Positions 7,865-16,337 of a stretch of DNA of 64,000 nt are shown here, in pieces. The notes below the pieces were generated by a model. The model worked only from the letters and a program-made list of their open reading frames with translations. It made no database searches and was not told the origin of the DNA. Numbering within the stretch: the stretch's first letter is position 1; every line of letters begins with the position of its first letter. Source of the DNA: Nocardia higoensis (GTDB lineage: Bacteria; Actinomycetota; Actinomycetes; Mycobacteriales; Mycobacteriaceae). The DNA is taken from NCBI RefSeq assembly GCF_015477835.1, contig NZ_JADLQN010000003.1:1-64000 (forward strand), read 5' to 3'. The translations under genes and the position numbers were made by a program.

Positions 7865-8902
7865 TCAGGAGAGTCGGACCTCGGCGGTGGCGAGGCCGAA
7901 GATCTTGCGCCCCGCCGATTTCGCGGTGATGAGCACGACGGCGGTCTTGGATTCGGGATCGACCGACTTGATGCGGCCGGTGTATTCGACGGTCCCGACG
8001 GCATTCGCCTCGACCACGGTGTAGTTCGACAGCCGGACCGTGTACTTGGCCAGCGCGCCCGGGTCGCCGAGCCAGTCGGTGACGAAGCCCGCGCCGCAGG
8101 CCATGGTGAGCATGCCGTGCGCGATGACATCGGGCAGGCCCGCCAGCTTCGCGATGCGCTCGTTCCAGTGGATCGGGTTCGCGTCGCCGGACACACCGGC
8201 GTAGTTGACCAGGTCGCCGCGGGTCAGGGCCACGGTGCGGGGCGGGAGCGTGTCACCGACCGCCACGTCGTCGAAGCGCACCGCGGTGTGCGGGGTGCGG
8301 GGTGCGGCGATCCTGGTCGAGAGGGTGCCGTTCGCGGCAGGCGACCGATCGGCGCCCTCGTCGACGGTGGTGGCCGGGGCGGCCACGTCGAGCCCGTGCA
8401 TCAGAACGCTCTTCATGGCCTCGCCGATGCCGGGATCGACCTCGTCGGCGGTGATGCCGACGACGGTGGTGTGCATGGCCTGCACCACACAGCCGGACTG
8501 GTCGGTGAAGGTGTTGGTGACCGTCAGCAGATCCTTGCCCGCGATCCGCCGCACCGAGGACAGCTCGACATCGCTGGTCAGACGATCGCCCGCGACGACC
8601 GGGGCGTACCACTCGAAGACCTGATCGGTCTGCACGTACACGTCGTAGCCGGTGACGACGGACTCGAACAGCCTGCGGTTGGCCAGCATCGCCGGAATGG
8701 AGAAGAAGGTGGGCGAGACGACCAAGCCGGTGTAGCCGAGCTCGCTCGCGGCGGCTTCCTGCCAGTGCGCGGGATGGTAGTCCTGCACGGCGCGGGCGTA
8801 TTCACGGATCTTCTCCCGCCCGACCTCGTAGTAGTCGTCGAGCCGGTAGTGGTGTCCCACCAGCGACTGCGAATGCGCACCCACGTCAAATGTTGCTGTC
8901 AC
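7865..8902 (-). CDS. Fused HadA/HadB-type (3R)-hydroxyacyl-ACP dehydratase (double hotdog), copy 1
   Basis: Dehydrates (or hydrates) (3R)-hydroxyacyl thioesters. In mycolate producers the HadAB/HadBC heterodimers do this in FAS-II, and here both halves are one chain of 345 residues. The N-terminal hotdog (about 20-150) is the HadA-like half, starting YEVGREKIREYARAVQDYHP. The C-terminal MaoC hotdog (about 210-340) is HadB-like and carries the hydratase-2 motif GDANPIHWNERIAKLAGLP with catalytic Asp and His, then VIAHGMLTM. The ATG start follows a purine-rich GGAAGGCAG. A second gene of the same architecture lies near 22 kb. It is divergent from the alpha/beta hydrolase gene, with a perfect 12-bp palindrome between them. 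Confidence 0.85.
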   Translation of the reverse strand: MTATFDVGAHSQSLVGHHYRLDDYYEVGREKIREYARAVQDYHPAHWQEAAASELGYTGLVVSPTFFSIPAMLANRRLFESVVTGYDVYVQTDQVFEWYAPVVAGDRLTSDVELSSVRRIAGKDLLTVTNTFTDQSGCVVQAMHTTVVGITADEVDPGIGEAMKSVLMHGLDVAAPATTVDEGADRSPAANGTLSTRIAAPRTPHTAVRFDDVAVGDTLPPRTVALTRGDLVNYAGVSGDANPIHWNERIAKLAGLPDVIAHGMLTMACGAGFVTDWLGDPGALAKYTVRLSNYTVVEANAVGTVEYTGRIKSVDPESKTAVVLITAKSAGRKIFGLATAEVRLS

Positions 8903-8954
8903 AAGCTGCCTTCCTCCGGATCCGAGCCATCGTAATCATTCCGACGCCGCCCGC

Positions 8955-8966
8955 TCACATATGTGA
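8955..8966. promoter_or_regulatory. Perfect 12-bp palindrome, candidate operator
   Basis: TCACATATGTGA is a perfect dyad in the 217-bp divergent region between the HadA/HadB-type gene and the alpha/beta hydrolase gene. The half-site resembles TGTGA-type sites but without the usual 6-bp spacer. The rest of the region shows nothing definite. Confidence 0.35.
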
Positions 8967-9119
8967 TTGCGCTATCAATACCGCCGACGCGCGGGGCGTC
9001 ACCTCGGCATCGCGGGCACTGTGGAGGCGGTGCCGGGAAACCGCGCACCGCACCGGATGATGGAAGGGCGCGGCCGGAGGAGTGGCCGGGACGACGACAC
9101 CGGAAGGAAGCACACACGC

Positions 9120-9998
9120 ATGGAGACGGTGACCTCGGCGGACGGCACCACGATCGCGTTCGACCGGATCGGCGCGCAGAGTGCCGGCGCGGAGAGTGCG
9201 GGCGCGGAGAGTGCGGGCGACGGGGCGGGCAGGGGCACCGTGATCCTCGTCGGCGGCGCGCTCGAGGACAGGCGTTCTCCCAAGCTCACCGAGCTGGCCC
9301 GGCTGCTGGCCGAGCGGCACGGCATCACGGTGATCGTCTACGACCGGCGTGGACGCGGCGACAGCGGTGCTACCCCGGGTGTCTACCAGGCGGGCGACGA
9401 GATCGACGATCTGGCGGCCCTGGTGACGGCCGCGGGCGAGCCGGTGACGTTGTTCGGCTGGTCCGCCGGAGCGGTGCTCGCCCTGCGCGCGGCGGCCTCG
9501 GGCCGGGTTCCCGGCGTCACGCGGGTGGTCGCGTTCGAACCGCCGTTCGTCGTCGACCGCTCCGGCCACGTTCCGCCCGCCGATCTCGGAACCCGCCTCG
9601 AGCAGTTGATCGCCGAAGGCAAGTCCGGCCGCGCCGCCGCCTTCTACCTGCGCAAGGTCATGGGGGTACCACCGACGATGGTGACCGCCATGCGCCTGAC
9701 CCCCTACTGGCGCTCCATGAAAGCGCTCGCCGCCTCCACCGCCCACGACTGGGCCGTGATCGGGCCCTACACCCGCGGCGAGGCCCTGCGCCCGGCCGAC
9801 TGGTCCGGTCTGACGGTCCCGACCCTGGTCCTGTCCGGCGCCGACAGCGCCGCGAACATCAAAACCGCCGCCGACGCGACCGCGAAGGCGCTACCGCTCG
9901 CCCATCACCGCGAACTGCCCCACCTCGGGCACGACCAGAACGCCGAACTCATCGCCGCTCCCGTCGCCGAATGGGCCGCCGGGGACGGCGCGCTCTGA
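9120..9998 (+). CDS. Alpha/beta-fold hydrolase
   Basis: Predicted cytoplasmic serine hydrolase of 292 residues, substrate unknown. The nucleophile elbow is FGWSAGAV (Ser near residue 117), with VIVYDRRGRGDSGAT as the oxyanion-side strand and LPHLGHDQNAEL supplying the catalytic His near the end; LVLSGADS carries the acid. The ATG start follows GGAAGGAAG. Near residues 20-33 an in-frame 15-bp repeat encodes a short Ser-Ala-Gly-Ala-Glu repeat, probably a flexible loop before the first core strand. The next gene starts 14 bases after the stop, so the hydrolase and methyltransferase probably form a transcript. Confidence 0.8.
   Translation: METVTSADGTTIAFDRIGAQSAGAESAGAESAGDGAGRGTVILVGGALEDRRSPKLTELARLLAERHGITVIVYDRRGRGDSGATPGVYQAGDEIDDLAALVTAAGEPVTLFGWSAGAVLALRAAASGRVPGVTRVVAFEPPFVVDRSGHVPPADLGTRLEQLIAEGKSGRAAAFYLRKVMGVPPTMVTAMRLTPYWRSMKALAASTAHDWAVIGPYTRGEALRPADWSGLTVPTLVLSGADSAANIKTAADATAKALPLAHHRELPHLGHDQNAELIAAPVAEWAAGDGAL
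9180..9221 (+). repeat. 15-bp in-frame tandem repeat in the alpha/beta hydrolase gene
   Basis: AGTGCCGGCGCGGAG is repeated with one mismatch, and a third partial copy follows. In frame it encodes SAGAE-SAGAE-SAG. Because the unit is a multiple of three, copy-number change would keep the frame. Confidence 0.75.
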
Positions 9999-10012
9999 CA
10001 CACTGAAAACCG

Positions 10013-10618
10013 ATGTCCGCGTACTGGAATCACAACACGGCCTTCCATCCCGAACTGGTCGCCGCCGTCCCCGGCCCGGCCGCACGAGTTCTCGACATCG
10101 GCTGCGGGGACGGGCTTCTCCTCCACAGACTCTCGGCGAGAGCGGGTTCCGTCGTCGGGATCGATCCGGACGAGGCGGCCGTCATCTCCGCACGGTCGCG
10201 GCTGGCGAAGACACCTCGCGCCGAGGTTGTCCACGGCGACTTCCTCGACACCGCATTCGACGGACCGCCCTTCGACCTCATCACCTGCGTGGCGGCCCTG
10301 CACCACATGCCGCTCGCCCCCGCCCTGGAACGCATGAGGGAACTACTGGGCACGGGGGGCACGCTCCACATCGTCGGGTTGTCCGAGAACAAGACGATCG
10401 CCGACCATCTCACCGCGGCCGCGATGAGCGTCCCGGTGATGGTCGTCAGCAGAATCCGCCGCGAGTCGGCCTACCCCGGCATGGTGATCGCGGAGCCGAA
10501 GGAGTCGATCGACGAGATCCGAAGCACCGCCTCGGCGATTCTCCCCGGCCACCGACTCCGCCGCCGGTTCCACTTCCGCTACACGCTGACCTGGCGCAAA
10601 CCCTCCGTGCCCTCGTGA
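10013..10618 (+). CDS. Class I SAM-dependent methyltransferase
   Basis: About 201 residues with the seven-strand methyltransferase fold. Motif I is VLDIGCGDGLLL, motif II ends VVGIDPDEAAV with the acidic residue that binds the ribose of SAM, and DLITCVAALHHMPL is motif IV. The C-terminal part is basic (RLRRRFHFRYTLTWRKP). Length and order match small-molecule methyltransferases of the UbiE-like group, but the substrate cannot be inferred. It follows the alpha/beta hydrolase gene after 14 bases on the same strand, suggesting an operon. The next gene is convergent, 22 bases beyond the stop. Confidence 0.82.
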   Translation: MSAYWNHNTAFHPELVAAVPGPAARVLDIGCGDGLLLHRLSARAGSVVGIDPDEAAVISARSRLAKTPRAEVVHGDFLDTAFDGPPFDLITCVAALHHMPLAPALERMRELLGTGGTLHIVGLSENKTIADHLTAAAMSVPVMVVSRIRRESAYPGMVIAEPKESIDEIRSTASAILPGHRLRRRFHFRYTLTWRKPSVPS

Positions 10619-10640
10619 GTGCGCATCAGGCCATCGTCGA

Positions 10641-10907
10641 TCACATCGGGTTCTTGCGGTAGAAGTCGCAGGCCTCGCCCGTGAGATAGCCGTCTTTGCA
10701 GGCGAAATAGGTCTGGATACAGCCGCTGGTGTCGCAGCCGAGCTCGGCCAAGCGCTCGACGATGCGCAGGTTGTCCTGTTGCTCGGGGGACAACGCCGAG
10801 GAGGTGGTGACAGGGGACGTGGCCGGAACCGGCGAACCGGACTCGGTGCAGGCACTCAGAGTCAGGACGGCCGCCACGGCGCCGACCACGTGAACCAGTC
10901 TGTCCAT
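10641..10907 (-). CDS. Small predicted lipoprotein, unknown function
   Basis: Encodes 88 residues beginning with a signal peptide and lipobox: MDRLVHVVGAVAAVLTLSAC, with the acylated Cys at residue 20. A Ser/Thr/Pro-rich linker follows, then a small domain of about 50 residues containing four further cysteines (LGCDTSGCIQTYFACKDGYL and GEACDFY), which may pair as two disulfides outside the membrane. No family is recognised. The ATG start follows GGAGGGCTGAAA, a strong ribosome site. It is convergent with the methyltransferase gene and lies downstream of the 47-residue gene on the same strand. Confidence 0.7.
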   Translation of the reverse strand: MDRLVHVVGAVAAVLTLSACTESGSPVPATSPVTTSSALSPEQQDNLRIVERLAELGCDTSGCIQTYFACKDGYLTGEACDFYRKNPM

Positions 10908-10972
10908 TTTCAGCCCTCCGTGCCGACCGGGAGCAGTCAGCGTAACCGGAGAGGTGGACAGGGCCGGAGTGG

Positions 10973-11116
10973 TTACTCGCCGCGGGGACCTTCTTCCGGA
11001 TTGTCCGGATCGTCGGCAGGCGGCACCGAGTACCCGATCAGCTCCACATCGGGGTTCTTCCCGGCGGTGGCTTCGGTGGGTTCGGGGTTCGCGGAGGTGT
11101 TCTCGGGGGACGTCAT
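10973..11116 (-). CDS. Small acidic/Pro-rich 47-residue protein, hypothetical
   Basis: A 48-codon frame with ATG start and TAA stop, preceded by GGGGTAGG about 9 bases upstream. The product begins MTSPENTSANPEPTEATAGK and continues with NPDVELIGYSVPPADDPDNP, ending GPRGE: Pro- and acid-rich, with no membrane segment, probably disordered. Codons are G/C-rich in third position (most end in C or G), as in neighbouring genes. No family is recognised. It lies between the lipoprotein gene and the LuxR regulator on the same strand. A chance frame is possible. Confidence 0.5.
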   Translation of the reverse strand: MTSPENTSANPEPTEATAGKNPDVELIGYSVPPADDPDNPEEGPRGE

Positions 11117-11226
11117 GTTCTGCGCCTACCCCGTTGCGCTGTCTTCACGCACAGCGGACCTGCGCACAGCGGACCCGCGCCCCGCGGGGGTGTCCGTAGT
11201 ACCCGCGCGCATCCGGGGGCGATCGG

Positions 11227-13827
11227 TCACCGGTTCGTTTCGCCGCGGATGAGTGCGCCCAGCGCCTCGCGGTCGGTCACGTCCACCTTCCCGCAGGCAC
11301 GATAGAGATGACCCTCCACGGTGCGCACCGAGACGGTGAGCCGGTCGGCGATCTGGCGGTTGGACAGGCCTGCCGCGACGAGATTGGCGATCTCGCGTTC
11401 TCGTGCGGTCAGGGGCAGCGGTTGGGCCGCGGCGCGCAGGGCAGGGGTGCTCGCGCCCCCACAGGCCGCGGCCAATCGGTTCGCGGCGGCGGCCGACTCC
11501 GTCAGGCGCCGCCTGTCATCGGCGCGTTCGTGCGCGGACGCTGCCTGAGCGGCGGCGTCGGCAGCCGAGAGCAGCGCACCGACCCGTTCGAAATCGGCGG
11601 CGGCGGCATCCAGACCCGCGCCGTCGTGCGCGGCGAGCGCGCGGGCGTGGGCGGCCTGCACGACGACCAGCCTGCCTTCCACCCTGGTCGCCAATTCGGT
11701 CAGGCGGTCGGCCACCGAGTGTTCGCCGAAGCGGGCGGCGACGTGCAGGGCCATGGCCTCGATGGCGTACTGGTGCGCGCGTGCGGCGGCATCGGCGGCA
11801 TCGAGCGCCGAACGCACAGCGGTACTGACGGCGCCTTCGGCGGCGGCGAGACAGGCTTCGGCGATGGCGAGTTGCGGCTCGTAGACGGCGCTGTGCCTGC
11901 CGCCCCTCCGGTGTGCCTCGGCGATCGACTCGGCGCACTCGACGGTCCGGCCGAGTGCGGCATACGCTTCCGCCAGGCGGATACGGGCCGGAAAGGTCCA
12001 GGCGGCAGCGCCTTCGGCGGTCAAGGCCGCCAACGCCTGTTCGAGATGTTCGATGCCGTCGGGGAAACGCCCCTGAGCCACGTCTACCGTGCCCTGCAAG
12101 ATCTTCGACATGCCCCACGCCAGGTACTGACCGGGCGCCGAATAGCTGAATCGCGGTGCGGCGCATCGTCGTGCGGCGTCGTAGTCACCGGTGTAGAGCA
12201 GGCCGAGCACCTCGGCGTGGGTGGTCATGAAGCGGTTGAGACCGTCGATGTGGTGGTCGATTGCGTGACCGCGCGCGGCGTAGCGACGAGCGTCGGCGCC
12301 ACGACCGGTGAGCGCGAGCGCGAGCCCGCCGCCGAACGCGGCCCACCACACCGCCCAGGGCGGGGCACCGGGATCGGTCATCACCGCTTCGGCTTCGGCC
12401 AGCGCGTCGTCGACGCGGTTCTCGTTCACCGCGCAGGCCGAGGACAGACCGGCCATGATCGCCACGATCTTGGGGTGGCTCACGCCCGCGCGCACTCGGG
12501 CGAGCACCTCGTCGGCGCGATCGGCATCGCCCATGGACCACAACAGATTCGACACCCGCGTGCCGCCCCATCGAGCCAGTTGTGGTTCGGTGAGCTCGCC
12601 CGGATCGAACGCGGCCAGGGTGCGTTCGGCCTCGATGCGATGGCCCTGCCACAGCAGCGCGCGGGCCAGCAGATCCGCGGCCTGGACCCCGCCCCGGCGC
12701 TCGACCGCGGCCCGGGCGAAACGTTCGGCCAACGGCAGGTCGGCGACCGCGATGGCATCGGTGGCGGCGGCCTCGAACAGGGCGAGGTCGGCGGATTTGT
12801 CGCTGTACAAGGCCAATTCGGCCAGGCGGATGCGTTCGGAGGCGGAGTGCACCGGGCGCTGCCGCAGCGCGGAGAACAGCAGGCCGCGCAGCCTGCGGGT
12901 CGAGGCGATACCGAGCCTGCGGCGGATCACCTCGCCGAAGAGCGGATGGTTGTAGCGGACGGTCAGCTGACGACCGTGTTCGACAACCTTGACCACACCG
13001 CGGGTCTCGGCCGCCTCCACCGCCTCCTCGCCGGCCAGCTCGGCCAGGACGTCGAGATCGATGGGCTCGCAGAAGGTCAGCAGTTCCAGCACCCGCAGCA
13101 CCGAATCGGGCAGTTGCTCCACCCGGTCCTCGAGCAGGGCGGCCAGTTCGGAGGTGACCGCGGCGCGGCCGCGCAACTGCCACACCCCGTTGACCTGCCG
13201 CAGCGTGCCCGCCTCCAGCGCTCCCTCCACCAAATGCCTGAGGAACAGGGCATTTCCGCCCGAGGACTCCCACATCAGGTTCGCGGTGAAACCCTCGAGT
13301 TGGCCGCCGAGCACGGACTCCACCAACTGCACGCTCTGCTGCTCGGTGAACGGCCGCAGATCCACGCGCAGCAGATGCCCGTCCTTCCACAGCGAGGTGA
13401 TCGCGTCGGGCACCGGCACGCCGCCGCGCACGGTCGCCACCACGCGCACGACTTTGTCGATGGCCAGTTGCAGCAGCAGAGTGGCCGAGAGCTGGTCGAG
13501 CAGGTGGGCGTCGTCGACACCGATGATGGTCGCGCCGTCGGCCAGCAGCGCCTCGCGCGCGGCGGACATGAAGGTGACCGGATCATGGGCGGTGTAGGCG
13601 CCGACCATGTGCGCGAACACGCCCAGGGGTATGCCGCGGGCGGATTCGGTGCCCGCCACCCAGCGGATCCGGCCGCCGATCGCGGCGCCCACCTGCCGGG
13701 CGAGCGTTGTCTTGCCGACACCGGCATCACCGGTGAGTACGGCGCCCACATATCGGGGGCCGGTGATGGCCGCGCGGATTGTCTCGAACTCGGTCTCGCG
13801 CTCGACCATCGGCCAGTTCCGAGCCAT
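11227..13827 (-). CDS. LuxR-family regulator with N-terminal AAA/NACHT-type ATPase (LAL type)
   Basis: Large transcription factor of 866 residues. Walker A is LTGDAGVGKTTLA at residues 31-43, and Walker B is TIIGVDDAHLL near residue 100. The middle is a long helical, TPR-like region, and the C-terminal LuxR helix-turn-helix occupies about residues 800-862 (PLTAREREIANLVAAGLSNR, then QIADRLTVSVRTVEGHLYR). LAL proteins bind an inducer through the helical part and ATP through the N-terminal domain, then activate transcription. The chosen ATG is the first; a second Met at MVERETEFETI, six codons in, is the alternative. Signal and target are unknown. It is unrelated in position to the second LAL protein near 55-57 kb, which has the same architecture. 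Confidence 0.85.
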   Translation of the reverse strand: MARNWPMVERETEFETIRAAITGPRYVGAVLTGDAGVGKTTLARQVGAAIGGRIRWVAGTESARGIPLGVFAHMVGAYTAHDPVTFMSAAREALLADGATIIGVDDAHLLDQLSATLLLQLAIDKVVRVVATVRGGVPVPDAITSLWKDGHLLRVDLRPFTEQQSVQLVESVLGGQLEGFTANLMWESSGGNALFLRHLVEGALEAGTLRQVNGVWQLRGRAAVTSELAALLEDRVEQLPDSVLRVLELLTFCEPIDLDVLAELAGEEAVEAAETRGVVKVVEHGRQLTVRYNHPLFGEVIRRRLGIASTRRLRGLLFSALRQRPVHSASERIRLAELALYSDKSADLALFEAAATDAIAVADLPLAERFARAAVERRGGVQAADLLARALLWQGHRIEAERTLAAFDPGELTEPQLARWGGTRVSNLLWSMGDADRADEVLARVRAGVSHPKIVAIMAGLSSACAVNENRVDDALAEAEAVMTDPGAPPWAVWWAAFGGGLALALTGRGADARRYAARGHAIDHHIDGLNRFMTTHAEVLGLLYTGDYDAARRCAAPRFSYSAPGQYLAWGMSKILQGTVDVAQGRFPDGIEHLEQALAALTAEGAAAWTFPARIRLAEAYAALGRTVECAESIAEAHRRGGRHSAVYEPQLAIAEACLAAAEGAVSTAVRSALDAADAAARAHQYAIEAMALHVAARFGEHSVADRLTELATRVEGRLVVVQAAHARALAAHDGAGLDAAAADFERVGALLSAADAAAQAASAHERADDRRRLTESAAAANRLAAACGGASTPALRAAAQPLPLTAREREIANLVAAGLSNRQIADRLTVSVRTVEGHLYRACGKVDVTDREALGALIRGETNR

Positions 13828-13961
13828 GGGGCAACTCTAGAGCGTCGCCCCGCTCCCGCGCGGGAACTCGCCTGCCTCGGGACAACTCGATACCGGTCCG
13901 CAACGGTTTCGCGCGAATTCGCTTCCGCTCGACAGCGTTTCCGGCTTCGAACCGTTCGGGC

Positions 13962-15251
13962 TCAGCCGAGCACGTCGTGGCGCACGATCGTCTGATCGCG
14001 GCCGGGACCGACGCCGATGCAGGAGATCCGGGCGCCGGACAGCTCCTCGAGCCGCAGCACGTAGGCCTGCGCGTTGGCGGGCAGATCCTCGAAGGTGCGG
14101 GCCTGCGAGATGTCCTCCCACCAGCCCGGCATCTCCTCGTAGATCGGCTTGGCGTGGTGGAAATCGGTCTGTGTGGTGGGCATCTGCTCCACGCGCTGCC
14201 CGTCGATCTCGTAGGCCACGCAGATCGGCACCCGGTCCAGGCTGGACAGCACATCCAGTTTGGTGAGGAAGTAATCGGTGATGCCGTTGACGCGGGTGGC
14301 GTAGCGGGCGATGACCGCGTCGAACCAGCCGCAACGCCGGGCGCGTCCGGTGGTCACGCCCACCTCGCCGCCCTGCTTGGCGAGGAATTCGCCGTGCTCG
14401 TCGAACAGTTCGGTCGGGAACGGACCCGAGCCGACGCGGGTGGTGTAGCACTTGAGGATGCCGAGCACCGTGCTGATCTTGTTGGGCCCGATGCCGGAAC
14501 CGACGGCCGCGCCGCCCGACGTCGGGTTCGACGAGGTCACATACGGATAGGTGCCGTGGTCGACGTCGAGCAGGGTGCCCTGCGAGCCTTCCAGCAGCAC
14601 GGTCTCGCCGCGCTCGAGCGCCTCGTTGAGCTGCAGGCGGGTGTCGGCGATGCGGTGCTTGAACCTGTCGGCCTGACCGAGCACCTCGTCGACGACCTGC
14701 TGGGGATCCAGCGCGCGGCGGTTGTAGATCTTCACCAGCACCTGGTTCTTGAATTCCAGGGCGGCCTCGACCTTCTGGGTGAGGATCTTCTCGTCGAGCA
14801 CGTCGGCGACCCGCACGCCCACCCGGGCGACCTTGTCCTGGTAGCAGGGGCCGATACCGCGGCCGGTGGTGCCGATCTTCTTGTTGCCGAGGAATCGCTC
14901 GGTGACCTTATCGATGGCCACGTGGTACGGCATGATCAGGTGGGCATCGGCCGAGAGCAACAGACCCGAGGTGTCGACCTCGCGCTTCTCCAGCCCCTCG
15001 AGCTCCTCGAGCAGCACACCCGGGTCGACCACGACACCGTTGCCGATGACATTGCGCACGCCCGGGGTCAGGATGCCCGACGGGATCAGATGCAACGCGA
15101 ACTTGTCGCCGTTGGGCAGAACGACGGTATGACCAGCGTTGTTGCCACCTTGGTATCGGACCACCCATTGCAACCGGCCACCGAGCAGGTCGGTCGCTTT
15201 GCCCTTACCCTCGTCGCCCCATTGGGCGCCGATGAGGACGATTGCCGGCAT
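13962..15251 (-). CDS. purA: Adenylosuccinate synthetase
   Basis: Catalyses the GTP-dependent ligation of IMP and aspartate, the first committed step from IMP to AMP; cytoplasmic dimer. The N-terminus MPAIVLIGAQWGDEGKGK holds the GDEGKGK phosphate-binding loop with the catalytic Asp. NNAGHTVV has the catalytic His, GTTGRGIGPCYQDK is the IMP-binding loop and TSSNPTSGGAAVGSG follows. A length of 429 residues is typical. The start is at the ATG directly preceding the conserved PAIVLIG strand, not at an upstream in-frame codon. It is divergent from the Rv0358-like gene, as in M. tuberculosis (Rv0357c/Rv0358). The upstream gap holds a tandem repeat array. Confidence 0.97.
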   Translation of the reverse strand: MPAIVLIGAQWGDEGKGKATDLLGGRLQWVVRYQGGNNAGHTVVLPNGDKFALHLIPSGILTPGVRNVIGNGVVVDPGVLLEELEGLEKREVDTSGLLLSADAHLIMPYHVAIDKVTERFLGNKKIGTTGRGIGPCYQDKVARVGVRVADVLDEKILTQKVEAALEFKNQVLVKIYNRRALDPQQVVDEVLGQADRFKHRIADTRLQLNEALERGETVLLEGSQGTLLDVDHGTYPYVTSSNPTSGGAAVGSGIGPNKISTVLGILKCYTTRVGSGPFPTELFDEHGEFLAKQGGEVGVTTGRARRCGWFDAVIARYATRVNGITDYFLTKLDVLSSLDRVPICVAYEIDGQRVEQMPTTQTDFHHAKPIYEEMPGWWEDISQARTFEDLPANAQAYVLRLEELSGARISCIGVGPGRDQTIVRHDVLG

Positions 15252-15439
15252 TGTGGGTCTCCTACGGATCGACACGCAGCACGTCTGTGCTGCGGCTACC
15301 TGCCGTCTCGAGGCGGTGGCCGGAAGGACAGTTTACCCAAGTGCCCTCGAGGTGCCGCCAACCAGGCACCCCGCGCCCCGTCCTGGTGAATCCGATCCGG
15401 CCTGTATCCAGCTGCACCGGCTGTATCCACCAGACCGGC

Positions 15440-15550
15440 GCCGCTGTATCCACAGGGCTGTCGCGGTGTATTCACAGGGGCCGTCGCGGCTGTACTCGGT
15501 AGGGCCGTCGCGGCTGTACTCACGAGGGCCGTCGCAGCTGCGATCACAAT
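15440..15550. repeat. Tandem array of a 23-24-bp unit upstream of purA
   Basis: Four imperfect copies with consensus GCGGCTGTAYTCACnGGGCCGTC at 15440, 15463, 15486 and 15510, followed by a decayed copy GCAGCTGCGATCACAATG; degenerate fragments (CTGTATCCA) extend leftward to about 15405. It lies in the 426-bp gap between the divergent purA and Rv0358-like genes. Nothing else is recognised in that gap. It could be an array of protein-binding sites or a selfless extragenic repeat. Confidence 0.65.
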
Positions 15551-15677
15551 GACGACTCGGCCCGGGCGTGAGCGCTCGAACGAGACTATGGTTGCTGCGG
15601 GCGAGCCGGATGGACGGCCCGCTCATGCGTGAGGGCCGACTTCGGGTCGGCCGGAAACCAGGAGGGTGTACGGCGGT

Positions 15678-16337
15678 TTGAGTACCCACGTTCTCCGCTG
15701 CGACCGGGCGCCGGTCCCGATCGCGCTAGCGGCGCTGGCGACCACTCAGACGGCGGCCATCCCGGACACCACGGTGATCGACGAACTGTTGCCGGTGCTC
15801 GCCGCGGACAGCTTGCCGCGCCTGATCGTGCTCGGTGAGGACGCCGCGCTCGCGGCCGTGCTGACCCACCTGATGCGCACCGAACGCCTGCACGTCGAAA
15901 TCGGCTACGTCCCCATCGACCGGACCTACGGCGCGCGAGCCTACGAGACCGGCACCGGGAACTCCGCGGCCAAGCGCGCGATCGGCGGCAAGGCCGCCGA
16001 GACACCGCTGATCCGCGACGACACCGGTACGGTGCTGGTCGGCCGGGCCAGCATCACCGGCCCCGACGGCGGCAAGCTCGAAGGCGAGGCCTACGTCGAC
16101 GACACGCTGCTGTTCACCGGCCAGGTCAATGCCATGCACATCTCCCCCACCCTGCACATGCCCGGCGTCCGGGCCGCGGTGGCGAAGGGACTGCGCAAAC
16201 GACGCTGGCTCGAGGGCAGGGCCGCGCAGCTCGGCTCGCCCGGCGCGGTGGTGACCCGTGACGGTGTCCGCGGTCCCCGCGCCGTGCCGCGCTCCACCTT
16301 CTACCGTCATCACGAACCCTGGCTGCTGGTGCGATGA
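15678..16337 (+). CDS. Conserved hypothetical protein (Rv0358-like)
   Basis: About 219 residues, no assigned function. The position between divergent purA and a site-2 protease gene matches Rv0358 of M. tuberculosis. The N-terminal half resembles a small nucleotide-binding Rossmann-like segment (LIVLGEDAALAAVLTHLMRT; IGYVPIDRTYGARAY), reminiscent of diacylglycerol/NAD-kinase folds, while the C-terminal third is basic (GLRKRRWLEGRAAQ; VPRSTFYRHHEPWLLVR). This comparison is only by eye. The start is uncertain: TTG lies 12 bases after GGAGG, whereas the in-frame GTG four codons earlier touches the ribosome site. Its stop overlaps the next start (ATGA), so translation of the two is coupled. Confidence 0.7.
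   Translation: MSTHVLRCDRAPVPIALAALATTQTAAIPDTTVIDELLPVLAADSLPRLIVLGEDAALAAVLTHLMRTERLHVEIGYVPIDRTYGARAYETGTGNSAAKRAIGGKAAETPLIRDDTGTVLVGRASITGPDGGKLEGEAYVDDTLLFTGQVNAMHISPTLHMPGVRAAVAKGLRKRRWLEGRAAQLGSPGAVVTRDGVRGPRAVPRSTFYRHHEPWLLVR

Noticed and set aside
9180..9221. 15-bp repeat as a regulatory element
   Set aside because: It lies inside the hydrolase gene and is in frame; better explained as a flexible loop.
11308..13995. 895-codon + strand frame opposite the LuxR regulator
   Set aside because: Antisense to a gene with intact Walker and HTH motifs; no recognisable domain.
13779..15389. 536-codon + strand frame opposite purA
   Set aside because: Shadow of purA, which is unambiguous.
15333..15689. 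118-codon minus-strand frame covering the tandem repeat array upstream of purA
   Set aside because: It crosses the upstream repeat, has a poor start and low-complexity product; treated as non-coding.
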